A stretch of 60,520 bases of DNA. It comes from Phoronis ovalis. Lineage: Eukaryota; Phoronida; Phoronidae. Where the stretch lies: assembly GCA_028565635.1 (NCBI GenBank), contig JAOXYB010000014.1:1-60520 (forward strand), in the 5' to 3' direction. Below, piece by piece: positions 38,401 through 53,400 of the stretch. Position 1 is the first letter of the stretch; every line of letters begins with the position of its first letter. The notes under the pieces are model-generated. The model was not told the DNA's origin. It saw only the letters and a list, made by a program, of their open reading frames with translations, and did not search any database. The position numbers and the translations under genes were made by a program.

Positions 38401-41400
38401 CATGACATTTGAGCATCAATTATTCTAACTATTACTCTACATTCGGCAAATGAAACTTGTAATTTACCACCCGAGGAATTGTATGGTCATGTACATAACA
38501 TGCTTGATGTAGTTGCGCCAAATATTTACACTCTTATTTTAGTCTCAAAATAGTTAAAAAATCAGTTCTCAAGTTTGTTCATTCGTGTCTCGGAATATAT
38601 AGTCGATTAGATCTCCTCCAGTTAAATTCTCTTCAGATCATGCACACTGAAAGAGTCCATGTGTCAAAATAGCTTGCAGTATCGATTCAAACAATCAGCT
38701 GACAAGCAGGACAAAAATTCTGAGAAATATAATGTTTCTGGTCCACTATCTGTGTGTAATGCAGGAGTGACACTTGGCGAGAATTGTTGTCACTTCTACA
38801 AAATGTCTGCTATAAACAAAAAAATATTCCTCAGTTTACAAAGAGTTTTTAAAAAGTATATTTGAACCCCTTTAGAAAATATTCTAAATCTGCATCTTAC
38901 ACAGTGCAAAAGCCAATAATCCATTTATATATTATGTAAGAAAATTTAATATTCAGTCATTTTCAAACTTGTAATTTCAGTTTACAAGGAAGGATTTGAC
39001 GTACGTATAAGAAAACAAGAGCCTGTTATAACCAGTACAGGGTAAGCTAGATATGCATTTTCAATGTTTTAACTTTTTTTACTTAAGACAATTAAACTTT
39101 TGTTTAATAATTTATATAAACAACAACACTTGAAAGTAAAGTCATTAACTTAAAGTCATTATAGATTAAACTTAACCCCGCACTTAATCATGTCAGATTT
39201 ATTTATTTCAAGTTTAATCTAGTTTCAATAAGAATACATTCCCGACGGCTCTGCAGGATTAACTTTTTATGCTACTAAGTTTCTGATAGAGTATTTCATT
39301 TTCAAAAGCAGTTTACAATTCATCAAATTTAGACTGTGTTACTTGTTGGTAATACCATCATAATTTTATGTATTTAAACAAAAAACATAGCTTCACCATT
39401 TATTATTATTATTTACTGGTATACCTCAAAGTCAAAGATCATAACTATAACTATGATGCAAGGTGCCCTAACATACCCAACAGTATGGTTCATGCCCTGT
39501 ACCTTTGTTCTAAGCTGTTCACTTTTATTTTTAGTGAACAAATATGGCAGCTGAGCTATTTTCTAGTCACGAAAGACCGTCAGCTAGGACCAACTGATGT
39601 ACCAGAATTGTCCCTTGAAGATCAACAAACTTTTATTAATATTGTTGATGCCTCGGGAAGGAAGTACATTTTGCTTGATGGTTCAGGCTCGTATCTTTAT
39701 GGTCAGCACATTGGGTTATACTTTTCAAGACCTGTTCTGAAGGTTGATTTCAACAAGGTTGAGAATGGAATAAAGGAAGCCTGGAGACAATGGAGCACAG
39801 GTACATTTAACTCATTGGGTATATTGTTTTTGGTTTAAATTTAAACAAAATAAAATTATGTCCACTGGGTATCATTTTTTACAGCAATTCCTGTATTGGA
39901 GTTGTCTGACACATTGTCTCTCTTCTTCACTAAATGACCATAAATGAAAGGCATGGTTTATACAATGTGTCAGACATTGGGAAGGTTGCGAGGTTATCGC
40001 AGATTGAAACTGTTTAGTTTTTTTGTTTTCCGTACAGATCTTGGAGGTGATCCTACATTTGAAGTCAAAGTTATTGGGCAGCAGGAGTATATCGATAGTA
40101 CTGGGTAAGTATAAATTAATGTATTATGTTTACTAGACATATTATTCTAAAGATATTCTTACTGTACGTTATGATTCTCACTACACAGGATTTATTCAGG
40201 ATTCTTAGATTGCACGGTTCAACTTGTTGCATATGGCATTGTTAGTATAACAAAGTTTTTGTAATTGAAATGATCAAATAAAATAATACTCTGAAGAAGC
40301 AACATAAAATGTTTGTGTACAAGTCAGGTAAAATTGCACACTTGCCTGTTATTACGTGGTTGTAGTTTTAACATAATTTAGAAAGATTTCAAAATAAATA
40401 TTTGTCAAATAACTGGCTATAAAATTATACAATTAATGGGTATAGTAATATAAAATCATGAATCAAAGGAAGATCAATGCAGCTAACAGCCTATCTGTAA
40501 TTTCCCCTTCATTTACAGACAGTCATATTGGAAGCTAATTTACTTCACTTTGAGAAATGGTGAAATATTCAAAGTAAATGATGTCGGTCCTACTTCCCAG
40601 TTCATTACTACACTTGATATACCTATGAGCTACTATGGGACCAAATACAAAGATTTATACTTAGAAAATAGGCCAGCAGATGCTTTCCCCCATGACTATC
40701 ATTTTGTTGTACCTTTGAACCAACCGTTTAGCCCAGACCAGTATCCTAGTCAGGCTACAAGTTTTAGAGACGCTAGTATTAAGTTCAAACCAGGTAAGAT
40801 AAATTATGTGCACACTTTTTTGTATATTAATTGTTTTCTTAGGATTAAATATCCTGCTAATTTGAGTTATTAGTACTTGCAAATGAATTGGAAAATAATT
40901 TTCAAATAATTTATTATTAGCAATTGCCACCAGAATATGTTCCGACATACATGTATGTTTTTGGGATAATACTAAATGTAGGACTTTCCATTTTGTTTTT
41001 GTTTGTTAATTTTTAATTTGTTGGAAGATAAACTCTGATTTAGTACGTTACTTATTTTGAGACTTTTTATTCATTTTGACTTTTCTTTCCAGAGCTTGGT
41101 GATGCAAGTATGGTCCAAGCTTTGATTATTGAAGCCGACAAGTTCACTGGTCCATCAAGGTAATTCATTTCTCAGTTGTTTTAAACAGAATATTCAAAAA
41201 AATATGATTCATTAAATAATGTTTTAATCAAGAAAATGCTATAATTTTAATAGTTAATTGTGGATATAAAGATCTGTAGTGACCATACTTACTATTGAAT
41301 CAACACCTGTACAGCATGATAAATGATAATTAACGAGTACATGATGCATGCAGAGAATACTGTATCTAGGAGTTTTGTGGTGCCAAATATGAAAATATTC

Positions 41401-44400
41401 CAGACATTTTATCTAAAAATCAGTTATTACCATGACACTGCTCACTTTTGACACGTTTCTTTTAAATCTCTTTCAGAGATATTTACCACCAGTTGTTTAG
41501 ATTGTTCCGAAACAACCAGCTTGTTTACCCAGGCGATCATACAGATCTTCAGAATAAATTAATCCATAATTATTTTATACAAAATCAAAATCCGTTGTAC
41601 AACATTACAACAAATATGCTTGGTGAAAAGAGATATGCCGAGGCATTTGCAGTGTTTACAAAGAGATCCATACCTACAGGACAGAGACTGTCGTTTGCCA
41701 AAGATGTGAAAATGACAGTGGAAATAAAATATCAAGGTACCGTAATAGTTATTTATAATAATAATTCAAATAAATTAATATTGAGAATGTCTAAGGGTGC
41801 AAACATTGTGTCATCTATAGCTACATGTATTAGATATTCATATTTGGTCACATATCTAATATCTAATATCTGGTTAGAGCTCAGTTAAAAGACTACAGTG
41901 CTGCATGTCGAAGTTCTTTTTTGTATGGTAGCTACGGTTAAAGCCAAGTTGCAGCAACATCGACTACATTTTGTTGTGTGGTTTAAATTGAGATCTGCCA
42001 GTAACACTGTATACTGGTCATCCCAAGTATGTTTGATGTAAATATTGTCAGTAGGATACGCAATTCAAAGTGTTAGCAAATAAACAGCTAGTAGCAGGCT
42101 CATTTTTGTGTTTTAATCATATTTAATAATTTGTATATGGAATTATGTAACAGCCAACCCGACTACCTCAGTGGTCCAGAGATTCCGGGTTCAAATTTCA
42201 CTCCTACACCAACAATTTTTTTCTGCTTGTTGTGTGCAGCAATTTTAAATGGGCACGTCAATCAGCTGTAAAATGAGTTTATATCTGCTAGTATAAATTA
42301 ACATTATGATTTTTCTTTCAAAAATTAACATATCTCGTTTATTTACCAATAACATGTCGTAAGTTTTGTTTTCCAAATTAAAAAGAATTAGTTGATAATG
42401 TGCAGTTAGTTATTTTTGCATCATTATTCAATATAAATGTACTGTAACATGATACATTGTGTGCATTGTGATTTAGCTTACATATCCCTCTAATGCCCCC
42501 CCCCCCTCCTCTTAAGTGTCCTATTTTTGAATAGCGATCCAAAAATTTCGGATTGTCGTTCCAAAAATTCCCTTTATTGTTTAACATCTGTCAAGGTACA
42601 TGTAAACAGGTTTATAATAAAGCGTGTGATTGTGAATGTATCTCGCCCTTGAATTGAAATGTACAAATATTTTTAGCTTACCAAGGCAGAATTTCAGTGG
42701 AACTTGGAATTGATGAAGCATTTACCCTTCCTGACTGGTAAGTTTTTTTGCATTTCATGGTCCAAGACATTCTTATGTTTTCACAAGATTGAATTCCTGT
42801 CCGTGAAACAATTTCTAATCATGATGTTTGATTTTCTCTTCATGTAATATGAATGTGAATACACAACTCTACCTCCTACCTCGTTGTCTGTTCATTACTT
42901 TCTCTTTTCTATTTCATTCCGAAGTTCATTTGATTTCTGTTGTTTTTTTATAGCCAAAAAGTGTGGAAAGTTTCTGCATTTGTTTTACTGGACAGCAAAG
43001 TATTGGATGCTAGGAAAGAACTCCCATTATTAGCCACCCAATTGCAGCCTCATACAACTGAGCTGATTCTTGACCTCCAGCAGACATCAGCATGGAAACA
43101 GTATGACTACCACATGCCAATATATGTCAAAGGAGAAGTAGATCCTGGTCACATTAGTAAAATTGAAAGAGCATTGGTGGACACCTGGTCTACTATTATT
43201 AGTAAGTGAATTATAATAAAAAGTGTAATATTTGAACTGAATAGTTAAACTTGTAATTAAAATTGTAATGTGTCATTTAAGTATCCTGTTTTGATGGCAT
43301 GCATTTATCTTTTAACAGCTTCACCAGGATGTTAAATGAATATAAGGAAATTAAGTTTTAAAACTAGATTGTGTGTACAGTAGTAAAATTAAAAACTACT
43401 ATGCAAAATTCACATTGGTGCGTTATTTACTTTAACTTCATTACATCTTACATTGCTAATTACGTTTTCATTTAAATGTTCTGTCTTTTACATTAGCTAC
43501 ACAATTCATGTTTTATCTTTTTAGGGTTTAGCAAATGTAACTGCATAACAACTAAAATCTGTACTGAACTGTACTTAGCTGATAATGGGAGGTGAGTGTA
43601 CATCTGCTGTCTTGGAATAGTAGTAACGATGCTATCCCATATGTAGTAGCATGGTATGTGGTACTATGACCTTGATTTAGTCATTGATGACAAATAGCGA
43701 TATCTCAGGACTGCATCTTGCTGTAAACATTATTAGTTATTATATAAATATAACTGATAGCAAAGAGAACCTGAAAATTTAATTTTGCTTCTGATACACT
43801 CTTCTATTCTAGTTCAAACTATTTTCAATTTTAAAGTTAATTAAAAATAACTCACCAGTAATTCAAAGAAGTGGCAACCTGTAATACTATTTATGGAAAA
43901 GCTGCTAAGTTCTGGTAAATGTCTAATTTTAAAATAATGTATGCGCAATAGTTAAACTTGGTCACTTATAGAGAACAAAACATGCTTTAAAAACTTTTTA
44001 AGAAACGTAGCCAGAAATTACAATTCTGAGATGCAAGTCAGATATTTTTTGATGAAAAATCAAGACAGTCACTTGGTTCAAACTTTTACATAATGATTAA
44101 TATTTTTATAAAATAGGATTTTGACTGCCTTCAAGAGTTAAATTTATTCTAAATTGATTACAATCAACCCGATAAAAGTTTCAAATCGCAATAAAATATT
44201 TTTATAAACTTTACTACTATTTGCTATTTATAGAGATTACATTACAAAGCTAGTTGGATTTGTTAGTGAGAATAACAAGCTGCTGGATGCTCGTGAATAT
44301 AGCTACCTATGGACTGTTTTGCGGGAACTCTTCTGGAATGTGTATATGAAAAACCAAGGTTTGAATCAATATGAGGAGTCTACCTATATACCTACTCGCA

Positions 44401-47400
44401 GAGCGGATGTGTATGATGTAGTCGTAAAGGGAGATGTCAGTACCATCCAGTTCCAGAAACTTTTAACTGTACTGAAACAGACATGGGTAGAAAAACTAGG
44501 TGGTAAGTATTTTGAAGTTTAAATTTGCTTTTTCTGAAGTGAACCAGTTTTATCTATTCGGTAAAATATACTGATTTTATTACTTTCTGTAAAAAACAGC
44601 TTACTATCTACATGAGTTTCCATAATGGACGTTTAAGATCAGTTGATAATAAAAATTAAAAAGCTTCGTAGGTACCAAACATTCCACAATATTGCGCACT
44701 TTCTATATAATTATGTAATTAAAGTGTTTGTAAAAACATTACCTATGGTTGACTGGCTTATTTGCGTTTAGAGTACCTCCATTTTATACGATTGTAAATT
44801 ATTTTATTGAATATTATTCTTGTAGACCCAAATGTTGATATTCAATTCACTGACTTGCAACCTTACTTTGGTGAATTTGGCGAAAGATTGCTTCGCATTA
44901 TGTACACTGTCGTTAGCAATGGACAGCAAATTGATCCTAAAGTAACACCAAGACCCGATACTAATGACATCAAGGAAGACACCACACAGTTAGGCTATAA
45001 TATAATATACTATGACGGACGTTTGGGAAATGAATTAAAAGACTTGTATACTATTCCAGTGAACAGGAGTATTTATTATAATCATAGACTGGTGCTGGAA
45101 GATGTCTTAACACAAGCTTGGGCTAAAAACACATCCTGTAAGTTTCCATTAAATAGTCTGTCAGTTATGCAAAAGTTCTATATAATAATCGTTACATTCA
45201 GCTAGTAGGAACAAGCTATTATAAGTATTTACATGTTTGACCGGTTGAAGTAGTCTCAGTATCTTCATTAGTGATGGTAATTTGAATATTTGACGATTTA
45301 TTGTTTTCATAATAATATTATAAATTGCGTATTACTGAAAACTGTCTGATGTTCATTAAAGTTATCTCCACCACACACCTTTGCTGAAAGCTATTATTAG
45401 AATCATTTCTTTGGTAAAAAATTGTCAGAGTGACTGTGTGCTTTTTTTTTCTTATAAATACAACACTTCTGAAATTTTGTGCATTCTTCTAAAAGAATAA
45501 GACAATTATTTTAGTACTATACAAAATTATGAACCTTTACTGAATGCTAGTGAGTTATGAAAATGACATAATTAATCGTAACACATTTAACACTTTCTTG
45601 TTTTATTTTATGTCAATATTTATTTTAGACAAATCCGTTTGTGCTGTGAACCCATGTGATATTAAAGTTATGGTGAAAGGCTTTGACGCTCGTAGCTTCC
45701 AAAACACGCAAGAAGTGTCTAATGTGTATTATATGGTGACAGTTAATGGAACACAAGTATTCAACTCTTTCCAGTACCCTCCACCGTCAACTGTCTACGT
45801 GGATGCTGTGTTAAAAGGTGAGCTTGGATCATGATTGCTAAAACGTCCTACTCTCCACAATCTACTCCCATGTGGACATAAGTATTGCCCGGGTTGAATG
45901 TTAAGTACTACCATTACCCATACATCTTCGCAGATAAAAATGTGTGTTATGTGAGAGAGTGTTTGTTGTAGCATGTGTTACATTCTTACATTACATTCCA
46001 CCATCTGTTGTGTATGCAGAAGATGTCTGCTAAGAGGTAATTAAATGTTTATCATGGCATGAGGAGTATACTGTACCATCTATTGCTTAGATGTACAAGT
46101 TGTGTGCTAAGAGATGAGTGTTTATCATGGAATGAGAATCATGTCTTAACCTCCACCATCTATTGCTTAGACAAAGCAGCTGTGTACTAAGAGGTAAGTG
46201 CTTGTAATGACCTAAGGATATGTCCATCCTAAACCTTGCCTAACTACTTACTGTACACATGAATGTTGTGTAGAGAGGAAAGTAGGTATCATGGCATATT
46301 AAAGTTATGCCTTACTTACATTTCCCACCATCTTCTTGCCATGTGGATGCAGATAATGCTGGTTATCCTATAATATCTTCACTTGGTAGTTTTGGGAAAA
46401 TGTGAAGAAGTGCATTGTGTACAAGTATCAAGCACTCACCAAGAATAATGAGCATTGACTACCAGTTAGTAAAGTATCATGATGGCTAACATGTCCTACC
46501 ATCACCATCTACTCCCATGTAGATAAAAGTATTTGTCCTGGCTTGACTGTTCAACTACTATCATTACCGATGTGTCTTTGTGAGCATTAACTACCAGTTA
46601 TCTACATATTACAGTTTATGCTCACAGTTGTCTATGCTGTGTAAGAGTGGTATCTGAGAATACTTTTACAATAAGTTTGAGAATTGGAACTTATGTAATA
46701 TTCATCTTTATTTTCTTGTAGCACGTTTATCTGGCATAGCTGGTTGGATGGACCATTCACAGACTGTTTATTCCACCTTACTCAGCGGAAAATACCATTC
46801 TCGTCATATTGTCAATATTACAAAAGTTTTAACAAGCTTATGGGATGGTGTTTTGGGAGGTGAGTATTTTACATAAATGTGTAATTTTTTTTTACCTTTA
46901 ATATAATTATGCTATGATTATCAAAACCTTGTTATTGTTATATTGTTAATATTGTTAGTGTATCATTGTAATATGTTTAATTTTGTGCAATTGCAACCCT
47001 CTTATTTTACTAAAATGTTATTTTCGTTGTCATCTTCATTATTACAGTGATGACCTTCTTCATCATCAACAACTTCTTTGTCATCATCTTCATTACCGAT
47101 TGTCAGTTTTATCATATTTGTTGTGCATTTGAGTGTTAGAAAAAGACAGCATTTCTTTAAAAAAATAGCAACAGCTTTGACAGTGTTTTTTCACTGTAAA
47201 TTATGGGTTTTTTAGAAACTGTTGCGACTTATTTGCAGGAAACGTTTCTGGTCTTGCGGTCAATGTGACAGATCTAGAATACGTCTATGATGATAACTGG
47301 GGTGAAGGAACTCGTGTTAAATACACGGTAACTATTAATGGAGAAGATATCAATTTCCAGCACTCACCATCGTCTGTTATCTATATTAACAAAGGTAGGT

Positions 47401-50400
47401 ACTTTTTCAAACATGGCTGCCGGAACAGCTATATTATCCAAGTGCTCCCGAATACTATCTGATGCATAAGTAAATGTTTCTAATCTGTATTTATCTGGAA
47501 TTTATCTTCGGAAAACATGAGTAAGACACCGCATGAATTTCATATATTAAATATTTCATGTTTCCTGTGTCAAATTGTGCAGTTGATGCAATATTATGCT
47601 TGTTATTATATTTCTTGAGATGATCTTATTTTCTTGACAAGAACTTAACAAATGTAATGGATATAGTATGTCTTTTAAATAACTGGTTTTTGTTGCATAC
47701 TCTGCCATTATTTTTAAATAGTCACAGTGTCAAAATGTATTGTTCTTTTTGATCGCAGGTCTGACAGATGCTGGCTATGTCTTAGCTGATGGATATCAAA
47801 AGACGCCGTACTATGTTTATATGAGTGCTACTCCGAATGTTGGTGATCACACCCTTATCGAAAACTCTGTACTCGCAGCATACTTGGAAGCTAATCCAGG
47901 ATTGAAAGGTCAAAGTTTTGAGGTCTCTGCTCAGAACTCCTCATATCTGTATGTTGATGATAACAGGTAAGTTGTTTTGGTAGATAGTTATTCGAGCAAC
48001 GTCGTACATAAAGTTGTTGCAGGCCACTTTATTCAAAGTTGGCAGCGACTAAGGATCCTTTTTTTCCCCGTGGCCATTATTAAATAGCCCTAACTAACCA
48101 TATATATTAATAGAAACTTTAATGCACCTATCATATCAGCCAACAGCAGTGCTTGAAACATGTGGTGCTTGAAAATACAAGGTAGAAATGTTAGGCTCAA
48201 ACACACAATTTCATGTGTAATCAGTTTGAAAAGCAATGTATATGAAGTGTATGAGCTCATTTTGAGGTTTCACCTGTTTCATATTATTTTTTAGTAAGTT
48301 TCTGACCGGTATCATCTACACTGTCAAAGTTAATGGAATAGATGTTGATCCATTATTTGTCAAAACTCCGACATATGAAGCTGTACATGGCAAAATATCT
48401 GCTGCTGGAATAAACCTCTGCCAGAAGCCGTCTTGTATAGTAAATCGTCACGAGAGCTTTATGGTCCGGGGTATCCTGGCTGACAAAGATAAGGCGGATA
48501 TTTCAGCTGCAATTATTGCTGCGTGGGTTGCTGCAAATACAGGTAAAAGCCATGTTCTGCATAATTTTTTTGCATTGTAATTTTATATTGTTTTGAATGT
48601 AAACATGTGCATGAAATTCTTTCCTTTAATTCTTGCTTCATTTGTATTGTGGTTCAATAGTACTTTTACCTATTCCAACATGGCAAGAAAATATCTATGC
48701 TATGTATTGTTTTCATGTATCCCTACTGATGTATTAAACAAAATAATTTTAGTTTTATGATTTATTAAAAACAATTCAAACTATGTTTAGCACCTACAAT
48801 TAACTGTTTAATCTGTATCACTTTGTTAACAGTCCCATATCACAAAGTATTTGAGCAATTTTTATCACAGACTGTTATAATTATATGTTCTATGTCAATT
48901 TGCTTACAGGATTATTAGCAAGTGATCTTCAGCTCAAACATTTTTCTTATGCGAATGATTTTCTGGATCCAGATGGGTAAGTATTATAAGTATAGTTACA
49001 ACTGTAATTATAAATCATACATCAACCTCTTGTATTGCTGCCTCTCTTACATCACTGTAACCATAATATAAGAAATAAAATGAGGAGGTTAGAAATCACC
49101 AGGTTTACGAAAACAAAAGTAGGTACGGGGTGCACAGGTCCCAATGTTCCACCTTATAGGGTTTTCTATTCCCGGGGAGATTTACTCAGTCCTGAATTTG
49201 ATGAGGTTGATTATGAAAAATATAGTATCAGCATGTGATTATATAAAGATATTCGTGAAAGTTAAATCATGTTTTGTGCTGATGTCTTAAACCTGAAAAA
49301 GTTCTTGGAAAAGTAATTAATTTTTTATGTACTGTGTTACAACTGCATTACTTGAAGACCTTGTCTTCTTCATATTGCTCTGTCCTATGTTTGCATCCTG
49401 GCAATATATATCTCTGATTAAATTATCAAAAATTAGAAATGTCATTTAATTTAAAAAATACTAATTTTCAGAAAAGATATTGCTGCTGTAGGCTACTCAT
49501 TGTCTCGCAAAGATGGTAGTGAAATTGGTGGTTTGGTTACTCCTGATGCTGGTTACTTGGCACCTGCTTTAGCTGATAAGAATCAAGTGCTGTATGCAGG
49601 ACCTACAACTGCTAAAACAGTAGCCCCTGTTGGTGTGGTGAGTACATCATACGACAAAAGCTAGGTTATATTTTGACTAAATGTTGAATGCATGGCAGCA
49701 ATAGGTCCCTTTCTGTTGCAGCCTCTTAATTTTGTGAATAGAACAACTAAATATATTATTGAACTGCAGAAATAAAAATTTTACATATACAATTTTTATT
49801 GGTACACGTATATAGGTGATCCTGTCCTTTCCTAATAATTTGACTATATTTATGATCAGAGAATTCACAGTAAGAACTTTTCATAGAAATTTGTTAAAGA
49901 CGTCTAAATATAATATGTTTGAATCTACTTTTCTGTTAAATTCTCCACTTATTCATATTTGTTGGATACAAGCTGTGTATATTCTCTGTAATGTTTAGGA
50001 ATTAAAGCATTGATTTATTCATTTTTTACCAAACAGATACATTGTAGGTACATGTAGGTACAGTGCATTATAAAGATTTGGACAATGTTGTGTTGAATAC
50101 TTCCTTACTTTAATATTATTATTACCTATAGAGAACATAGTAACTAATATGAATTGTACATTGTTTCTATTCTGGGTAAGTTATTTATTTTCATATTTTA
50201 TGATGTAATTAATATTATTTTGTAGAGTCCACTTCTGTGGCCCATCCTTGGAGCGGTGTTGGCGCTGATTTTATTTATTATTTTGGCACTGTTATGTTGT
50301 TATTGCTGCCGCAAAAGGTATGTTTGGACGTACAAATAAATAAATAGTCTTACTGGGTTTATATTACTGGATTTTTCCATTTGTAAATTTGCCGTCCAGT

Positions 50401-53400
50401 GCCTGACCTAAATTAAACAAACATTCTTTGCAGTTCATTACTTGTGGATAAAACTTAAAAGTTTGAAGTCTTGTGAAATATAAGATATGGAACCAGCTTA
50501 ATGATTAACCATCTTTTGCCACTGACTACAATAACGTTAGGGATCACCTGCAGATATTATTGTATTTTGTACAATCCATTGTATTATACTCAATGTCATA
50601 CAAATTATCTTTTTTGTTTATATATGTGATGTATACTTCGTGATCATTAGCAACTATTATTTTCTTAGGAACAAGAAAAACAAAGCTATCAGTTCCAAAG
50701 GATGGGGCTTCAGCAATAAGATGTTTTCTAATGGTAAAGGTAATAACAATCGTGGCTCTCTGTATGGTGTTGCCGTGGACGATGATCAGTTCAATAAAGT
50801 ACAGATGTATGAGGTACTTAATTACCACAAATACATTCAGTGTTCGTACGCAAAATACCTGGGAACTGAAATTGGAACTGAAGTTTTCTGTATTATTTAA
50901 TATTTGATACTAGAGTTGGATGTGAACATTTGAAAAATACTCGCTCAAATTAAGGTAATCACAGGTAATCTAGGATATACCTTTGCGATGAGTTTACAAT
51001 AACTTTATTTATTTTTGTAGTTATCAGCTAATGGTAATGGTAATAGTAAAGACACTGCCCATTTGACTGGTTCAGTTTATCAAGCAGATGGTAAGTAACA
51101 TACTTCCAAAATATATTTGACTCCGCCAGAGCTCATCAGTGACACATACAACATACGCTGCTTTAATTGTTGTTACGTAGATGACAAAAACGGCTATGGA
51201 TGCAAACGATTTTCGTCATGGACTATATCTCAGGCAAAATTCTAGGGAAAGGATAATGGTTTCCTAACATATGTGTTTAATTTATTTCCATTTGTAATGT
51301 CCTTCTAAGAAAGTTGTAGCCACAAGTGTGAAAGTTGTAATGAGTAAAAAAATAGAAATGATTCTGCCAATGCTGACGGACTCATCTCGACCCAGAGTCA
51401 TTAAGTAGTCTAAATTGATATCATGACATAATTATAAAGTTGAAGACAATTTCAGGTTTATGGAAGTTTTGGGGTTTACTGAAACTCCCTACGTAACTGC
51501 TGGTTAAGAAAAAGCAGTTAATAACAGTTACGAATTAATTTTAGAATCATGTTAGAATTGTAATACAAATTACCGAAGCATTGGAGACATAGTTATAAGC
51601 TTAGCTATTTCTTTGTGCAGCTGGATATGACAACATAACTTATGACGGAACATTAAAAACACAAGCTAGGCGTGGTGGTTCTGTGTCAGGTACACTAAAA
51701 TCGCAGAGTTCATTTGCTGACAGATCTATGAACAGCAGATGGTACCCTGGCTATGCAAGGCTTAATGCACCAGAGGTATAATCATCATGTCTTATGTTAA
51801 TTTTTAATTCTTTGCATTTTACAGTTTTCACTTTTTTTTATTAATCAAACTAATGGAAATGTAATATAGCTACTATATTACTGGAAAAATAATTATTTAA
51901 TATATTATTATAGAAATTTTGTAGACTGCTGCATTAGTATCTAATGTGAAAATTTTGTTCACAAAAGTTGCAATTTTCAATATAATACAAACTATTGTTA
52001 TAATTATTTATATTGTTATTTACATTAGATACTACATGTATACATAGTGGTCTACAAAAATTTCTAATCGTATTTCCTACTTCATTAAATATTTTTATGT
52101 TAGATAATTTTAGTACTGGAAATTATAAAATTTATTTTAATTAGTCCTTTTAATTTGTACACAGCATTTTTTGCTTTTTTGACATTGTTCATGTTTATTG
52201 TAACAGGTAAAGAAACATGTGGTAGCCTTGGACTATGCTGGCACCAATCCACCTAAAGTTGATAAAATGTCAGAGGGAAAAATCATATATGATGGTGTTG
52301 TCTCGTATCGTGCTGGAGACCAGGAAAATTTTGTTAGACGTGAAATTGCAAGAAGTCTTCGCGCTAAGAATGACAACTCCAATTATTGTTTCCCAAATGC
52401 TATGCCAAGTGATTTTGAGTTTGTTAAAGTGAAGAAGAAGAAAGTTGTTCGATGGGACCCAAGTGTTGATTTTAATGCAGGTACTATTGACGAAATCTAT
52501 AATGGAAAGGATGAAAATGTGTATGTTCGACTTACAAGAGATTTTGCCAAGACATCGGTAAGTTCTTTTCTAACCTCGCAGGTTTATTGCCTAGTAAAAT
52601 ACCTGTATCTCATTAAAATTTAGTTCAATTTTATTTGCTTTGCTTCCAACTGAAATTAATGTGTTTCAGTAGCTTAAGTTAAACATTTTTTTTCAATTTC
52701 AATTTTTGAAACCTTTAATTACAGGAATGTCCAGCTGATGGTCTTAACTGTCCTATACATCACCAAGCTGACACTGACTCTTACTTGAGTCAAGAAGATC
52801 AGCCTGTAAGTTATCAAGCAAAAAATACAAATTGTTTTAGTAAATGGAGCTGCGTAGGTCTTGTGGGCCATATTTAGTCCATCAGCCTAGGGCTAATACC
52901 AGTTTCAGTAGCAGTAAGCGACTCAGAGTGTACTCTGCCTAGATAGGATGCTAGTTTATGTCAAGTTACTTCCCTATGTTATAAAATCTGGTACCCAGGT
53001 TTACACCTAGATGAAGAGATGGTTTATGGGTAAAGTCAGATTTAGAAATTCAATCATACCTTGTGTAGCTATTGGAGAAACTGTCTGTAGATATTTGAAA
53101 TTCTTTGCAGTTTAAAAAGTAAACCATGACTTTTTTATTAGTAGCGTTGTTGTATTTCATAATTCATTACTGAAGTTGTGAAATAGAAATTAGTATTTAT
53201 TTTTGAAACAATTTTATTCTGATATAGGATGGCCGTGCAAGTGTTCACGTTTCCACATTATCACGGGGTAACCTTGGTGGTTCCTTTTCAAACAATGGAA
53301 CTCTGGTGTCCACGGCAAATGGTGTTTTAGTTCCCAATGGACAATTCACAGAGACTGTACAGACAGTTACTAGAACTGTTACTCGACCACTAGGTGGGGC

